Below are positions 19,377 through 28,145 of a DNA stretch of 64,000 nucleotides, in pieces. Source of the stretch: an uncultured Bacteroidales bacterium (lineage in GTDB: Bacteria; Bacteroidota; Bacteroidia; Bacteroidales; UBA932); contig CALUPT010000012.1 in NCBI GenBank assembly GCA_944322715.1, positions 46,212 through 110,211 on the forward strand, read 5' to 3'. Under the pieces are notes generated by a model. It worked only from the letters and a program-made list of their open reading frames with translations. It searched no databases and was not told where the DNA came from. The translations under genes were made by a program, and so were the position numbers. Each line of letters starts with the position of its first letter. Position 1 is the first letter of the stretch.

Positions 19377-20465
19377 ATGGCAGATCTGAAAGACATCATT
19401 TCCCGGTTCAAGACCGAAGGGACAGTAGCTGAAGTGACACAGTTCGGTTCGGGACTCATAAACGACACATACAAGGTAAGGACCGCAGAAGCGGAATGTC
19501 CGGACTATATCCTGCAGAGAATCAACCACAACATATTCAGGGATGTGGACATGCTGCAGTCCAACATCGAGGCCGTGACGGGCCACATCAGGAAGAAGCT
19601 AGAGGCAGCGGGAGAGGGTGACATCGGGCGCAAGGTACTGAATTTCATTCCGACAGACAGCGGCAAGACCTACTGCCGGGTCGGAGACCAGTGGTGGAGA
19701 ATGATGGTATTTATCCCGAATGCCCGCACCTACGAGACTGTAAATCCGAAATTCTCGTATTTCGCCGGCAAGGCTTTCGGCAATTTCCAGTCCATGCTTG
19801 CGGACCTGGACAAGCCTCTCGGAGAGACCATTCCGGATTTCCACAATATGGAGTTCAGGCTAAGGCAGTTCCACGATGCCCTCGGGGAAAATGCAGCCGG
19901 GAGGGCAGGTGAAGTGAAATATTACATAGATGAGATAGAGAAACGTGCCGAAGAGATGTGCAAGGCTGAACGGCTCCACAGAGAGGGGCTGCTGCCGAAA
20001 AGGATATGCCACTGCGACACCAAGGTCAACAACATGATGTTCGATGACAACGGGGATGTGCTGTGCGTCATCGATCTCGATACGGTGATGCCGAGCTATG
20101 TCTTCTCCGACTACGGGGACTTCCTGCGTACCGGGGCGAACACGGGGGCGGAGGATGACAGGAACCTCGACAACGTGAATTTCGACATGGAGATATTCGA
20201 GGCCTTTACAAAAGGATACCTTGAATCCGCCAGATCATTCCTGCTTCCGGTCGAAACGGAGAATCTGCCATACGCCGCGGCGCTGTTCCCGTATATGCAA
20301 TGCGTCAGGTTCCTGACAGACTACCTCAACGGAGACACCTACTACAAGATCCGGTACCCGGAACACAATCTTGTCAGGACGAAGGCCCAGTTCAAGCTGC
20401 TGCAGAGTGTGGAGGGGCACTCCGGACAGATGCAGAAGTACATTGACGGCATAATGCGGCCATAG
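19377..20465 (+). CDS. Aminoglycoside phosphotransferase-fold kinase, NahK-like
   Basis: 362-residue cytoplasmic kinase of the APH/choline-kinase fold. The catalytic loop is near residue 219 (HCDTKVNNMMF), giving the Asp base and the metal-binding Asn, followed by the DFG-like VIDLDTVMPS near residue 240. The first 120 residues form the N-lobe with ILQRINHNIF and an ATP-binding GLINDTYKV strand. Length and motifs resemble the N-acetylhexosamine 1-kinase type of anomeric sugar kinase found in gut Bacteroidota and bifidobacteria, which phosphorylates GlcNAc or GalNAc at C1. The substrate is inferred; a generic phosphotransferase is the safer label. It is monocistronic with its own promoter. Confidence 0.75.
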   Translation: MADLKDIISRFKTEGTVAEVTQFGSGLINDTYKVRTAEAECPDYILQRINHNIFRDVDMLQSNIEAVTGHIRKKLEAAGEGDIGRKVLNFIPTDSGKTYCRVGDQWWRMMVFIPNARTYETVNPKFSYFAGKAFGNFQSMLADLDKPLGETIPDFHNMEFRLRQFHDALGENAAGRAGEVKYYIDEIEKRAEEMCKAERLHREGLLPKRICHCDTKVNNMMFDDNGDVLCVIDLDTVMPSYVFSDYGDFLRTGANTGAEDDRNLDNVNFDMEIFEAFTKGYLESARSFLLPVETENLPYAAALFPYMQCVRFLTDYLNGDTYYKIRYPEHNLVRTKAQFKLLQSVEGHSGQMQKYIDGIMRP

Positions 20466-20487
20466 CCGTACGGAATGCAAAATAAAT

Positions 20488-20517
20488 TTGCAGATAAACA
20501 AATTTAGCGTATCTTTG
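20488..20517 (+). promoter_or_regulatory. Promoter of the rubrerythrin gene
   Basis: TTG at 20488, a 19-base spacer and TATCTTTG at 20510-20517 form a complete Bacteroidota promoter. The AT-rich untranslated leader is about 45 bases. Confidence 0.75.
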
Positions 20518-20570
20518 CAGAGGAATAATTTAGAATTATTCAAATTTAACAAAATTAAAAGGATTTTATC

Positions 20571-21125
20571 ATGAAGAAAAGATTCAGATGCCTTGTATGT
20601 GGATATATCCACGAAGGGGACAGCGCACCGGCAGAATGCCCTATATGCCATGCCGGAGCAGACAAGTTTGAAGAGATAGTTGAAAGCGGCGACTCGCTCA
20701 CCTGGGCAGATGAGCACAGGATCGGCGTCGCCAAGGATGTAGATCCAGAGATTCTCAAAGGTCTGCGTGACCATTTCAACGGTGAATGCAGCGAGGTGGG
20801 TATGTATCTGGCAATGAGCCGTCAGGCAGACAGGGAAGGATACCCTGAAATCGCAGAGGCTTTCAAGAGATATGCTTTCGAGGAAGCAGACCACGCCTCA
20901 CGTTTCGCAGAACTTCTCGGAGAATGCGTATGGGACACCAAGACAAATGTAGAGAGAAGGATGCTGGCAGAGCAGGGCGCATGCGAGGACAAGCTCCGCA
21001 TTGCAAAGCTTGCTAAAGCACAGAATCTCGATGCCATCCACGACACCGTCCATGAAATGTGCAAGGATGAAGCCCGCCACGGAGCAGGATTCCAGGGTCT
21101 CTACAACCGTTACTTCAAGAAATAA
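20571..21125 (+). CDS. Rubrerythrin with N-terminal rubredoxin domain
   Basis: 184-residue iron protein that reduces hydrogen peroxide in the cytoplasm of anaerobes. The rubredoxin domain is at the N-terminus (CLVCGY at residues 8-13 and CPICHA at 25-30, two CxxC pairs). The ferritin-like four-helix bundle follows with diiron ligands in [25 protein letters not shown] (ExxH) and [11 protein letters not shown] (ExxH). This order, rubredoxin first, is the reverse-rubrerythrin arrangement seen in strict anaerobes. It is monocistronic, with a strong promoter and a strong terminator, which fits an abundant oxidative-stress protein. Confidence 0.92.
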   Translation: MKKRFRCLVCGYIHEGDSAPAECPICHAGADKFEEIVESGDSLTWADEHRIGVAKDVDPEILKGLRDHFNGECSEVGMYLAMSRQADREGYPEIAEAFKRYAFEEADHASRFAELLGECVWDTKTNVERRMLAEQGACEDKLRIAKLAKAQNLDAIHDTVHEMCKDEARHGAGFQGLYNRYFKK

Positions 21126-21150
21126 TCTCTTCGTAAGTACACAACAAAAA

Positions 21151-21181
21151 ACAGAGGTGCAAATGCATCTCTGTTTTTTTA
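21151..21181 (+). terminator. Rho-independent terminator after rubrerythrin
   Basis: A 10-bp stem (ACAGAGGTGC / GCATCTCTGT, one G-U pair) with loop AAAT is followed by a run of eight T. It stands 25 bases after the stop codon. Confidence 0.9.
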
Positions 21182-21196
21182 CATCGGGAACCGTAC

Positions 21197-21234
21197 AAAA
21201 AAAAGGGCGACTGATAACCGCTTGTCAGTCGCCC
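21197..21234 (-). terminator. Rho-independent terminator after dnaK
   Basis: Read on the minus strand, a perfect 10-bp stem (GGGCGACTGA / TCAGTCGCCC) with a 10-base loop is followed by eight T. It begins 17 bases after the dnaK stop codon and faces the rubrerythrin terminator. Confidence 0.9.
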
Positions 21235-21251
21235 TCCTGATATTGACGCTA

Positions 21252-23141
21252 TTACTGCTCATCTGGTCCCTGGTCATCAGGTCCCTGGTTCTGCGGTCCC
21301 GGCTGCGGACCCTGCGGCCCTGCCTGCTGACCGCCCTGTGCAGCCTTGGCCATGTCTTCAGATGCTGCATGCCATGCATTGTTGAGCTGCTCGGTATATC
21401 TGTCGATATCGCTTGCATTCTGGCTCTTGACAGCCTCTTTCAGACTGCCGAGAGCAGTCTCGATGGCGCCTTTCTTGTCTGACGGGATCTTGTCCCCGTA
21501 CTCCTTGAGGTTCTTCTCGGACTGGAAGCAGAGAGTGTCGGCAGCATTGATCTTGTCTACCCTTTCGCGCTCCGCCTTGTCCGCAGCCTCGTTGGCCTTC
21601 GCCTCATCACGCATTCTCTTGATCTCATCCTCGCTGAGTCCTGAAGAAGCCTCGATACGTATCTTCTGCTCCTTGCCGGTAGCCTTGTCCTTTGCAGACA
21701 CATTCAGAATACCGTTGGCATCGATATCGAAAGTGACTTCTATCTGAGGTATTCCCCTCGGTGCCGGCGTAATGCCATCCAGATGGAATGTACCTATGGT
21801 CTTGTTGTCCTTTGCCATCGGCCTTTCACCCTGGAGCACATGGATCTCGACTGAAGGCTGGTTGTCGGCAGCCGTAGAGAAGACCTCGGACTTGCGGGTA
21901 GGTATAGTCGTGTTGGCATCGATAAGTTTGGTCATTACGCCGCCCAGAGTCTCTATTCCGAGTGAAAGCGGAGTGACATCAAGCAAAAGGACATCCTTCA
22001 CATCGCCGGCAAGCACACCGCCCTGGATAGCTGCACCTATGGCCACGACCTCATCCGGATTGACGCTCTTGTTCGGAGCCTTGCCGAAGAATTTCTCTAC
22101 GATGGCCTGGATTGCCGGAATACGGGTGGATCCTCCCACAAGCAGCACCTCATCGATATCCGAAGCCTGCAGACCTGCATCTGAAAGGGCCTTGCGGCAC
22201 GGTTCGATGGTCTTCTGGATAAGATTGTCGGCAAGCTGCTCGAACTTAGCCCTTGTCAGCGTCTTCACAAGATGTTTAGGAATACCGTCGACAGGCATGA
22301 TATAAGGCAGGTTGATCTCCGTAGAAGTCTGGTTGGAGAGTTCTATCTTTGCCTTCTCTGCAGCCTCTTTCAGCCTCTGGAGAGCCATAGGATCCTTCTT
22401 GAGGTCCAGACCGCCGTTCTCGGAAGCGAACTCGGACGCCAACCAGTCTATGATTACCTGGTCGAAATCATCTCCTCCGAGGTGGGTATCACCGTTTGTG
22501 GACTTCACTTCGAAGACTCCATCTCCAAGTTCGAGGATAGAGATATCGAATGTACCGCCACCGAGGTCATACACGGCTATCTTCATGTTCTTGTCGGTCT
22601 TGTCAAGGCCGTATGCAAGAGCCGCTGCCGTAGGTTCGTTGATGATACGCTTTACATCCAGACCGGCAATCTTGCCTGCTTCCTTTGTAGCCTGACGCTG
22701 CGAGTCGGAGAAGTATGCCGGCACCGTTATGACGGCTTCGGTGACTTCCTGTCCCAAATAATCTTCCGCAGTCTTCTTCATCTTCTGGAGAATCATCGCC
22801 GATATCTCCTGAGGAGTATAGAGACGGCCATCGATATCCACGCGCGGAGTGTTGTTGTCACCCCTGACAACCTTGTAAGGCACACGCTCGATTTCCTTTG
22901 TCACCTGATCATAGCTCTCGCCCATGAATCTCTTTATGGAGAACACGGTCTTGTGAGGATTGGTGATAGCCTGCCTTTTCGCAGGGTTGCCCACCTTTCT
23001 CTCACCGCCATCAGTGAACGCTACGACAGAAGGGGTAGTCCTCTGTCCCTCATTGTTGATTATCACGGACGGCTCGTTGCCTTCCATGACTGCCACGCAT
23101 GAGTTCGTGGTTCCCAAGTCAATACCAATAATCTTTCCCAT
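21252..23141 (-). CDS. dnaK: Chaperone DnaK (Hsp70)
   Basis: 629-residue ATP-dependent chaperone. The ATPase domain (1-380) has [37 protein letters not shown] and [13 protein letters not shown]. The linker [18 protein letters not shown] leads to the substrate-binding beta domain, and the helical lid runs to about 600. The last 27 residues are glycine, proline and glutamine rich ([18 protein letters not shown]) and end in DEQ. This replaces the acidic EEVDK-like tail usual in the family, though it remains acidic at the end. An AAAAGGAG lies about 9 bases before the ATG, a clearer Shine-Dalgarno than most genes here have. No DnaJ or GrpE gene adjoins it. Confidence 0.98.
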   Translation of the reverse strand: MGKIIGIDLGTTNSCVAVMEGNEPSVIINNEGQRTTPSVVAFTDGGERKVGNPAKRQAITNPHKTVFSIKRFMGESYDQVTKEIERVPYKVVRGDNNTPRVDIDGRLYTPQEISAMILQKMKKTAEDYLGQEVTEAVITVPAYFSDSQRQATKEAGKIAGLDVKRIINEPTAAALAYGLDKTDKNMKIAVYDLGGGTFDISILELGDGVFEVKSTNGDTHLGGDDFDQVIIDWLASEFASENGGLDLKKDPMALQRLKEAAEKAKIELSNQTSTEINLPYIMPVDGIPKHLVKTLTRAKFEQLADNLIQKTIEPCRKALSDAGLQASDIDEVLLVGGSTRIPAIQAIVEKFFGKAPNKSVNPDEVVAIGAAIQGGVLAGDVKDVLLLDVTPLSLGIETLGGVMTKLIDANTTIPTRKSEVFSTAADNQPSVEIHVLQGERPMAKDNKTIGTFHLDGITPAPRGIPQIEVTFDIDANGILNVSAKDKATGKEQKIRIEASSGLSEDEIKRMRDEAKANEAADKAERERVDKINAADTLCFQSEKNLKEYGDKIPSDKKGAIETALGSLKEAVKSQNASDIDRYTEQLNNAWHAASEDMAKAAQGGQQAGPQGPQPGPQNQGPDDQGPDEQ

Positions 23142-23255
23142 AATATTTATCTCCTTTTCTATCGTTTTTCTACCTCTTTCACCGATTGCGGTGTTTCCAA
23201 GGCAGCCCGGCCATCAAGTCCCCCGTGGCTCTGACAGCCGGACGCCGAGCCATAT

Positions 23256-23272
23256 ATCGAAAGCTGTGCCAA
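23256..23272 (-). promoter_or_regulatory. Possible sigma-54-like promoter of dnaK
   Basis: The minus strand reads TTGGCACAGCTTTCGAT. The TTGGCAC matches the -24 element of RpoN promoters, and the -12 part is imperfect (TTTCGAT where TTTTGCT is expected). About 25-60 bases upstream lie three TGACA repeats (CTGACATCAT, CTGACATTTTGACA), which could be an enhancer. No TAnnTTTG box lies between here and the dnaK start about 115 bases away. The -12 mismatch keeps confidence low. Confidence 0.3.
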
Positions 23273-23313
23273 TGGAAAAGAGCCATATTCCGTATGTCAA
23301 AATGTCAGAAAAA

Positions 23314-23344
23314 TTGGCAGATGATGTCAGAAAGAGTATGTTTG
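23314..23344 (+). promoter_or_regulatory. Distal promoter box of the pseudouridine synthase gene
   Basis: TTG at 23314, 20 bases, then TATGTTTG at 23337-23344. It overlaps the first copy of the 74-bp repeat by its last four bases. It has the same spacing as the proximal promoter at 23463-23493. Confidence 0.5.
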
Positions 23345-23488
23345 GCTTCGCCACATATACTGTTGCGCCTCGGCAATCGCAAGCAAGCTTGCATTGCTCT
23401 CGGCTTCTGCGATATTTGGCTTCGCCACATATACTGTTGCGCCTCGGCAATCGCAAGCAAGCTTGCATTGCTCTCGGCTTCTGCGTAT
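23341..23488 (+). repeat. 74-bp tandem repeat, two copies
   Basis: Copies at 23341-23414 and 23415-23488 are identical over about 71 bases (both begin TTTGGCTTCGCCACATATAC) and differ only at the last few. Each holds the palindrome GCAAGCTTGC inside an imperfect stem (GCAATcGCAAGC against GCTTGCATTGC). Each ends in a TTG-spacer-box sequence: GATATTTG after copy 1 and TATATTTG after copy 2. With the box at 23337 this places three -7-like sequences at a 74-75 base period. The 360-base interval 23142-23501 between dnaK and the synthase gene holds this repeat and the promoters, and no credible gene. Confidence 0.9.
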
Positions 23489-23493
23489 ATTTG
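23463..23493 (+). promoter_or_regulatory. Proximal promoter of the pseudouridine synthase gene
   Basis: TTG at 23463, 20 bases, then TATATTTG at 23486-23493, a full consensus match formed by the end of the second repeat copy. The ATG follows 8 bases later, so the leader is nearly absent if this promoter is used. Confidence 0.65.
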
Positions 23494-23501
23494 CATCCGC
23501 T

Positions 23502-24221
23502 ATGGAATACAGGACATTGAACAATGAAGAGTACAGGGACATCGCCGGCCGTATCCTCTATGAAGACAACCATATCATGATCGTCAACAAGAAGTCCGGC
23601 GAAATAACCCAGGGTGACAAGACAGGAGATGAACCTCTCGGAGACCTTCTCAAGGCATTCATCGCGCAGAGGGATGCAAAACCGGGAAAGGTGTTCATCG
23701 GAATACCGCACCGGATAGACAGGCCTGTCAGCGGAATAGCCATGTTCGCAAAGACATCCAAGGCATTGGAAAGGCTCAACGCAATGTTCCGCGACGGAGA
23801 TGTCCACAAGTTCTACTGGGCGCTTGTGTGCCGCGAGCCCGACCCTGCAGAAGGAGAACTCGAGAACTGGCTATACAGAATAGAAAGGCAGAACAAGTCC
23901 TATATCTGCAGGCCCGGAACCCGCAGGGCGGATGCCAAGATGGCCAGACTCAGATACAGGATGCTGGGCAAGACGGACAGATACTTTCTCGTGGAGGTGC
24001 AGCTCCTCACCGGGCGCCATCATCAGATCCGCTGCCAGCTTGCAGGAATCGGATGTCCTATCAAGGGAGACCTCAAATACGGCGCTCCCCGCTCAAACCC
24101 TGACGGGAGCATTTCCCTGCACGCCAGAAAAATCACATTCGTACATCCGGTCCGCAAGGAAGAAATCACGATAGAGGCTCCCGTACCATCATCCTGGAAA
24201 GGGCTCGACAGCCTGCATTGA
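23502..24221 (+). CDS. RluA-family RNA pseudouridine synthase
   Basis: 239-residue enzyme that isomerises uridine to pseudouridine in rRNA or tRNA. The catalytic motif is HRIDRPVSGIAMFAK near residue 70, with the nucleophilic Asp. KFYWALV, LLTGRHHQIRCQLA and ISLHARKITFVHP are the other family blocks. There is no N-terminal S4 domain, so it is the short RluA/RluD-like form common in Bacteroidota. The start at 23502 (MEYRTLNNEEYRDIAG) follows the promoter directly; reading frames extending upstream run through the tandem repeat and are not credible. The target base cannot be told from sequence. Confidence 0.9.
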   Translation: MEYRTLNNEEYRDIAGRILYEDNHIMIVNKKSGEITQGDKTGDEPLGDLLKAFIAQRDAKPGKVFIGIPHRIDRPVSGIAMFAKTSKALERLNAMFRDGDVHKFYWALVCREPDPAEGELENWLYRIERQNKSYICRPGTRRADAKMARLRYRMLGKTDRYFLVEVQLLTGRHHQIRCQLAGIGCPIKGDLKYGAPRSNPDGSISLHARKITFVHPVRKEEITIEAPVPSSWKGLDSLH

Positions 24222-24249
24222 CCATCCCTCCGGCGGAATCAGGACGCTG

Positions 24250-25356
24250 TCAATACAGGACAAAGTCCGACACGTTCTTGATGCCCGTAAGTCCGAAATA
24301 GGCTGCGGCAATATCCCCGCGGATGGATATGCGCCTGCCTATCAGCCCGGGATTCGTCACAAGATTCAGAGCATCCCTGACATCCCCGGCAGGAAGCTGT
24401 ACGGAAAGACAGGATGATTTGCTGCTGACAGAGGCACGGGCCGCGACTGCCATATTGGTTGCAGAATCGAACGGCGGGACATACGAAATCCCCGTATCCG
24501 AAGAAGACAGGTCCCCTCCCACAATATAGCCGCTGACCCAGACATCCTTCTGTCCCACACTCGCCTTTGCAAGAGCCACCGTCATGGCATTCTGAGGGCT
24601 GTCGCCCTTCAGGCCCTCTTCTCCAAGGACATATCCCTCATCCGTCCATACCCTTGAGGTATCCAGCCGGACAGAAATGCCATCCTCCTGCCCGCCGGTC
24701 TGGGATGCAGCGACATCCATCCTTACCGACAATATCTCCCTGGCCTCTATCGCCCTTGTCATCAGGATAGTCTCCCTGCCTGCATCGCTGAGCACGACCG
24801 AAACATTGCCCGGGAGGAAATAGGCCACCCTCCTTTCGGAATAGCCGTACATAAGCTGTCCATCCTCTCCCCTGACAAAAAGGACTCCTTCAGGATATGT
24901 CGTAAGGAAATCAGGGCTGATCTTCAGACGGATACCTGAATTGACCTGAGTACAGACGAGCTCCACCGACACTTCCCCTCCGGCAGGCACCACAATGCAC
25001 CTGTCATCCCCGTATTGAGGGGAAGCAAAGGCAGGACGCGGGAATTCCGCTGACCTGACACTGATGGTGCAGCTTCCGGAAGGCACAGAGACCGCCTCAG
25101 GAGCCCTTCCGTACGGGCCATCATAGACCGTAGAGCCATCCTGGGCCACAATCTTCAGGATAAAGTCATTGGTATCGGGAATCTCCTCTCCCGCCACCTT
25201 GGACACCGGGACACTAAGCGGCTCGAACTTCAGGCGCACCAGCCCCTGCACTGATTCACCTCCGGAACCTTTCGTACAGGAAACGGACAATAGCGTAAAA
25301 AACGCGGACACTACAACCGCACAGACCTTTGCAGGCGCAAGAACCTCTCTTTTCAT
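24250..25356 (-). CDS. DUF4493/DUF6359-type lipoprotein
   Basis: 368-residue exported lipoprotein of unknown function. The start at 25356 gives a signal peptide (AKVCAVVVSAFFTLLSVSC) with lipobox LSVSC; an open frame upstream to 25575 lacks coding character and contains the promoter. Residues about 35-230 resemble DUF4493 (FILKIVAQDGSTVYDGPYG, VPSGSCTISVRSAEFPRPAF, VELVCTQVNSGIRLKISPDF), a carbohydrate-binding-like beta domain of gut Bacteroidota. Residues about 255-368 resemble DUF6359, an OB-like domain (DVWVSGYIVGGDLSSSDT, RRISIRGDIAAAYFGLTG). It may be a surface adhesin or the tip of a surface structure, but that is a guess. Confidence 0.75.
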   Translation of the reverse strand: MKREVLAPAKVCAVVVSAFFTLLSVSCTKGSGGESVQGLVRLKFEPLSVPVSKVAGEEIPDTNDFILKIVAQDGSTVYDGPYGRAPEAVSVPSGSCTISVRSAEFPRPAFASPQYGDDRCIVVPAGGEVSVELVCTQVNSGIRLKISPDFLTTYPEGVLFVRGEDGQLMYGYSERRVAYFLPGNVSVVLSDAGRETILMTRAIEAREILSVRMDVAASQTGGQEDGISVRLDTSRVWTDEGYVLGEEGLKGDSPQNAMTVALAKASVGQKDVWVSGYIVGGDLSSSDTGISYVPPFDSATNMAVAARASVSSKSSCLSVQLPAGDVRDALNLVTNPGLIGRRISIRGDIAAAYFGLTGIKNVSDFVLY

Positions 25357-25428
25357 ATCAATCTCCACATTTGACGTCAGTTCGACGGATTTATTATCAA
25401 CATGGCCGCACCCCATGTACGGCGATGG

Positions 25429-25459
25429 CAAAATTATCCGTAAGAAATGTCTTGCACAA
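25429..25459 (-). promoter_or_regulatory. Promoter of the DUF4493/DUF6359 lipoprotein gene
   Basis: On the minus strand TTG (25459-25457), 20 bases, then TAATTTTG (25436-25429). The leader is about 65 bases. The rest of the 295-base interval 25357-25651 is AT-rich and holds a plus-strand stretch (CTTAACCTAAACTTAAACT before an ATG at 25617) that looks like a vestigial leader with only a 32-codon frame. Confidence 0.65.
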
Positions 25460-25651
25460 CAGCGCAAAAGAGGATTTTTCCGTTTTGAGTATATGTTTTT
25501 TGGTTTTCCCTGAAAATTTTTCCGTTTTTGGGTAAAAACGGCTGACACCGGACAAAAAAACACGGAGCGGACCATTGCTGATCCACCCCGCTACTTACTT
25601 AACCTAAACTTAAACTATGAAAAACTTCGTCACAAAAATAGACAAAAAACT

Positions 25652-28111
25652 CTATTCCGCAACATCCGCGACCCTTATTTTTGCATATTTCAGCACAAGA
25701 ATCTTCTCTCCGTAATCATCGAAGGCAATCCTGGCCTTGAGGTCGGCGGAGTTTCCGATAATCTCAATAATCTTCCCGTAGCCGAAACGGTTATGCTCGA
25801 CCCTCTGTCCTGCACGGAGCTGCAGAACCGGGGTCGGGACGAACTCTGAATCAGGGACCCTGACCGGAGCGGCCACATTCGGTCTGCGGAATGTGGTGAT
25901 TCCCGGCTTCTGCTGCGGAGCCGGTCTCTGCAGACCGGATTCAGGTCTGGTTCGTGACATTGCACCCTGACCGGCCCCTGACCGGCTGCCGGAAGGATAT
26001 CTGTCATGCTGTCTCCGCCCCCAGAAAGATGGAGCGCCGTCATTGTCCATATCCTCATCCTTGCCGGACGGAAGCGGATTCGCTATATACCTGCTGTCTA
26101 TCTCGCGGATAAAACGGCTCGGGGCATTGGACTCGGTCTTGCCGTGGCGCATCCTTGTTGTGGCAAAAGACAACTGTACAGCCTTTTCCGCCCTGGTCAC
26201 GGCCACATAGAAAAGGCGTCTTTCCTCCTCTATGTCGCTCTCGGATGCCATGAATCCGCCTGACGGGAATAGATTCTCCTCCATCCCGGCCACATACACA
26301 TACGGAAATTCCAGACCTTTGGAAGAGTGCACTGTCATGAGGGCTATCCTGTTGGATGAATCCTCATCCTCCGTGACATCCACGGCGCTGAGCAGGGAAA
26401 CATTCTCAAGATATTCAGACAGAGTCACAACAGGGAAATCCGCATCCGTCAATTCGACTCCCTCCTCTATCTGGCCATCGGCCTGCATCTCCTCGAAATA
26501 ATCGTTGTTCCTTTCCTCGACATAGCTTTTGACACTGTTGAGCAGCTCGTCTATATTGGCAGCCTTGGCCTGGGACTCGATGCTGTTGTCCGTTTTGAAG
26601 GATGCGTACAGCCCCGAATCAAGAGACAGAGATGCCGCCACCTTGTATGCATCCTCTTTGGATGACCTGACGGTAAAGTCCATCATCATTTTGCAGAACT
26701 CCCGGATCTTCCTGACTGCTGCGGCTTTCAACCCGTATGTCTCGAGATCTTCGGCAAATGCGGCTTTCATCAGAGAGCACTCATGGTTGTGCGCCGCCGC
26801 GATAAGGGCAGCCAGGGATGTGTCCCCTATCCCCCTTGCAGGCTTGTTCACAATCCTCCTGAAAGATTCGTCATCATTCGGATTGACAGCCAGTTTCAGA
26901 TATGCCATCATGTCCTTGACTTCGGCCCTGTCGAAGAAAGAATTGCCGGAGTATATCATATACGGCAGATTCCGTTTCCGCAAAGCCTCCTCTATGGCGC
27001 GCGACTGGGAATTGGTCCTGTACAGGATAGCGAAATCCTGATACCGCGCATGGTCCGACTGCATTCTGCCTATTATGGAAGATACTATCAGCAAGGCCTC
27101 TTCCTGTTCCGAATAGGCCTGGAGCAGCCTGATCTTCTCGCCCTCGTCACCCATCGAGTAGCAGTTCTTGGGAATCCTCGCACTGTTCCTGGCAATCAGG
27201 GAATTGGCGGCATCCACAATCACTTTCGTGGAGCGGTAGTTCTGCTCCAGACGGAATGTCCTGTTGTCCGGATAGTCTTTTCTGAAATTCAGAATGTTTT
27301 CGATCTTGGCACCACGGAAAGCGTATATGGACTGCGAATCATCCCCGACCACGCATATATTGCGATGCTTCATGGCCAGTTTTTTCAGGATAAGATACTG
27401 CGCGTAGTTGGTATCCTGGTACTCATCCACCATTATGTAGTCGAAGCGCGTCGAAAGGTCCTCCAGTGCTGCAGGGTTGTCCTTGAGCAGGATATTCATG
27501 TTAAGGAGGATGTCATCGAAATCCATCACCCCGGCCTGACGGCACTTGGCGGCATAGAGCCGGTATATCTCGTATATCTTCGGCTTCCTTGCGGCAGCAT
27601 CGTTCTGGATCGCGGTCTGGTTACGGCCGTATGTCTCTGCCGTTACAAGATTGTTCTTCGCCATCGATATTCTCGACAGCACATCCTTGGGTTTGTATAT
27701 CTTGTCATCCAGCTGAAGCTCCTTCAGACAGGTCTTGATGGCGGAAGTCGAATCCCCTGTGTCATAGACCGTGAAGCCGGAAGGATAGCCCAGACTCTCG
27801 GCATATTCGCGGAGAAACCTTATGAACACGGAATGGAACGTCCCCATCTTCAGTTTTCTGGCCTTCCTCTCCCCTACCATCAGGGCAATCCTCTCCTTCA
27901 TCTCCGTAGCGGCCTTCTTTGTAAAGGTCAAGGCAAGGATCCGCTCCGGTTCCCCGCCTTGCTCAAGAATGTATGCGATCCTGCTCGTCAGGACCCTCGT
28001 CTTGCCCGAACCCGCCCCCGCAACTATGAGCACCGGCCCGTCCACACAGCTGACAGCCTGCCTCTGCTCACTGTTCAGCCCCTCCAATATAGCATCCGTA
28101 TTCTGTTCCAT
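25652..28111 (-). CDS. pcrA: PcrA/UvrD-type DNA helicase
   Basis: 819-residue superfamily 1A 3'-5' helicase for nucleotide excision repair and replication-fork clearance. Motifs in order: VAGAGSGKTRVLTSRIAYIL (Walker A, near 31), LTFTKKAATEMKERI, MVDEYQDTNYAQYLIL (II), VVGDDSQSIYAFRGAKIENI (III), EQNYRST (IV), MTVHSSKGLEFPYVYVAG (V) and RRLFYVAVTRAEKAVQL (VI). The C-terminal tail ends in the Tudor-like module typical of PcrA (GQRVEHNRFGYGKIIEI...KILVLKYAKIRV). Start MEQNTDAIL at 28111 was taken over an ATG at 28132. It lies 34 bases after uxuA on the same strand, with no terminator between. Confidence 0.95.
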   Translation of the reverse strand: MEQNTDAILEGLNSEQRQAVSCVDGPVLIVAGAGSGKTRVLTSRIAYILEQGGEPERILALTFTKKAATEMKERIALMVGERKARKLKMGTFHSVFIRFLREYAESLGYPSGFTVYDTGDSTSAIKTCLKELQLDDKIYKPKDVLSRISMAKNNLVTAETYGRNQTAIQNDAAARKPKIYEIYRLYAAKCRQAGVMDFDDILLNMNILLKDNPAALEDLSTRFDYIMVDEYQDTNYAQYLILKKLAMKHRNICVVGDDSQSIYAFRGAKIENILNFRKDYPDNRTFRLEQNYRSTKVIVDAANSLIARNSARIPKNCYSMGDEGEKIRLLQAYSEQEEALLIVSSIIGRMQSDHARYQDFAILYRTNSQSRAIEEALRKRNLPYMIYSGNSFFDRAEVKDMMAYLKLAVNPNDDESFRRIVNKPARGIGDTSLAALIAAAHNHECSLMKAAFAEDLETYGLKAAAVRKIREFCKMMMDFTVRSSKEDAYKVAASLSLDSGLYASFKTDNSIESQAKAANIDELLNSVKSYVEERNNDYFEEMQADGQIEEGVELTDADFPVVTLSEYLENVSLLSAVDVTEDEDSSNRIALMTVHSSKGLEFPYVYVAGMEENLFPSGGFMASESDIEEERRLFYVAVTRAEKAVQLSFATTRMRHGKTESNAPSRFIREIDSRYIANPLPSGKDEDMDNDGAPSFWGRRQHDRYPSGSRSGAGQGAMSRTRPESGLQRPAPQQKPGITTFRRPNVAAPVRVPDSEFVPTPVLQLRAGQRVEHNRFGYGKIIEIIGNSADLKARIAFDDYGEKILVLKYAKIRVADVAE

Positions 28112-28145
28112 AATGGACGCGAAGATAAGCAAAATCGGGATTAAT

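Noticed and set aside
23341..23488. CRISPR-like array between dnaK and the pseudouridine synthase gene
   Set aside because: Only two directly adjoining copies, 74 bases long, with no spacers and no cas genes nearby; it is a tandem repeat.
25560..25600. Terminator after pcrA or before the lipoprotein gene (GC-rich stretch followed by T-run on the minus strand)
   Set aside because: The arms (AGCGG, GGTCC) do not form a continuous stem when paired base by base.
25617..25715. Plus-strand 32-codon frame starting MKNFVTKIDKK with an AT-rich leader
   Set aside because: It runs antisense into the 3' end of pcrA, has no promoter box at a suitable place and no family resemblance; at most a relic of a former leader.
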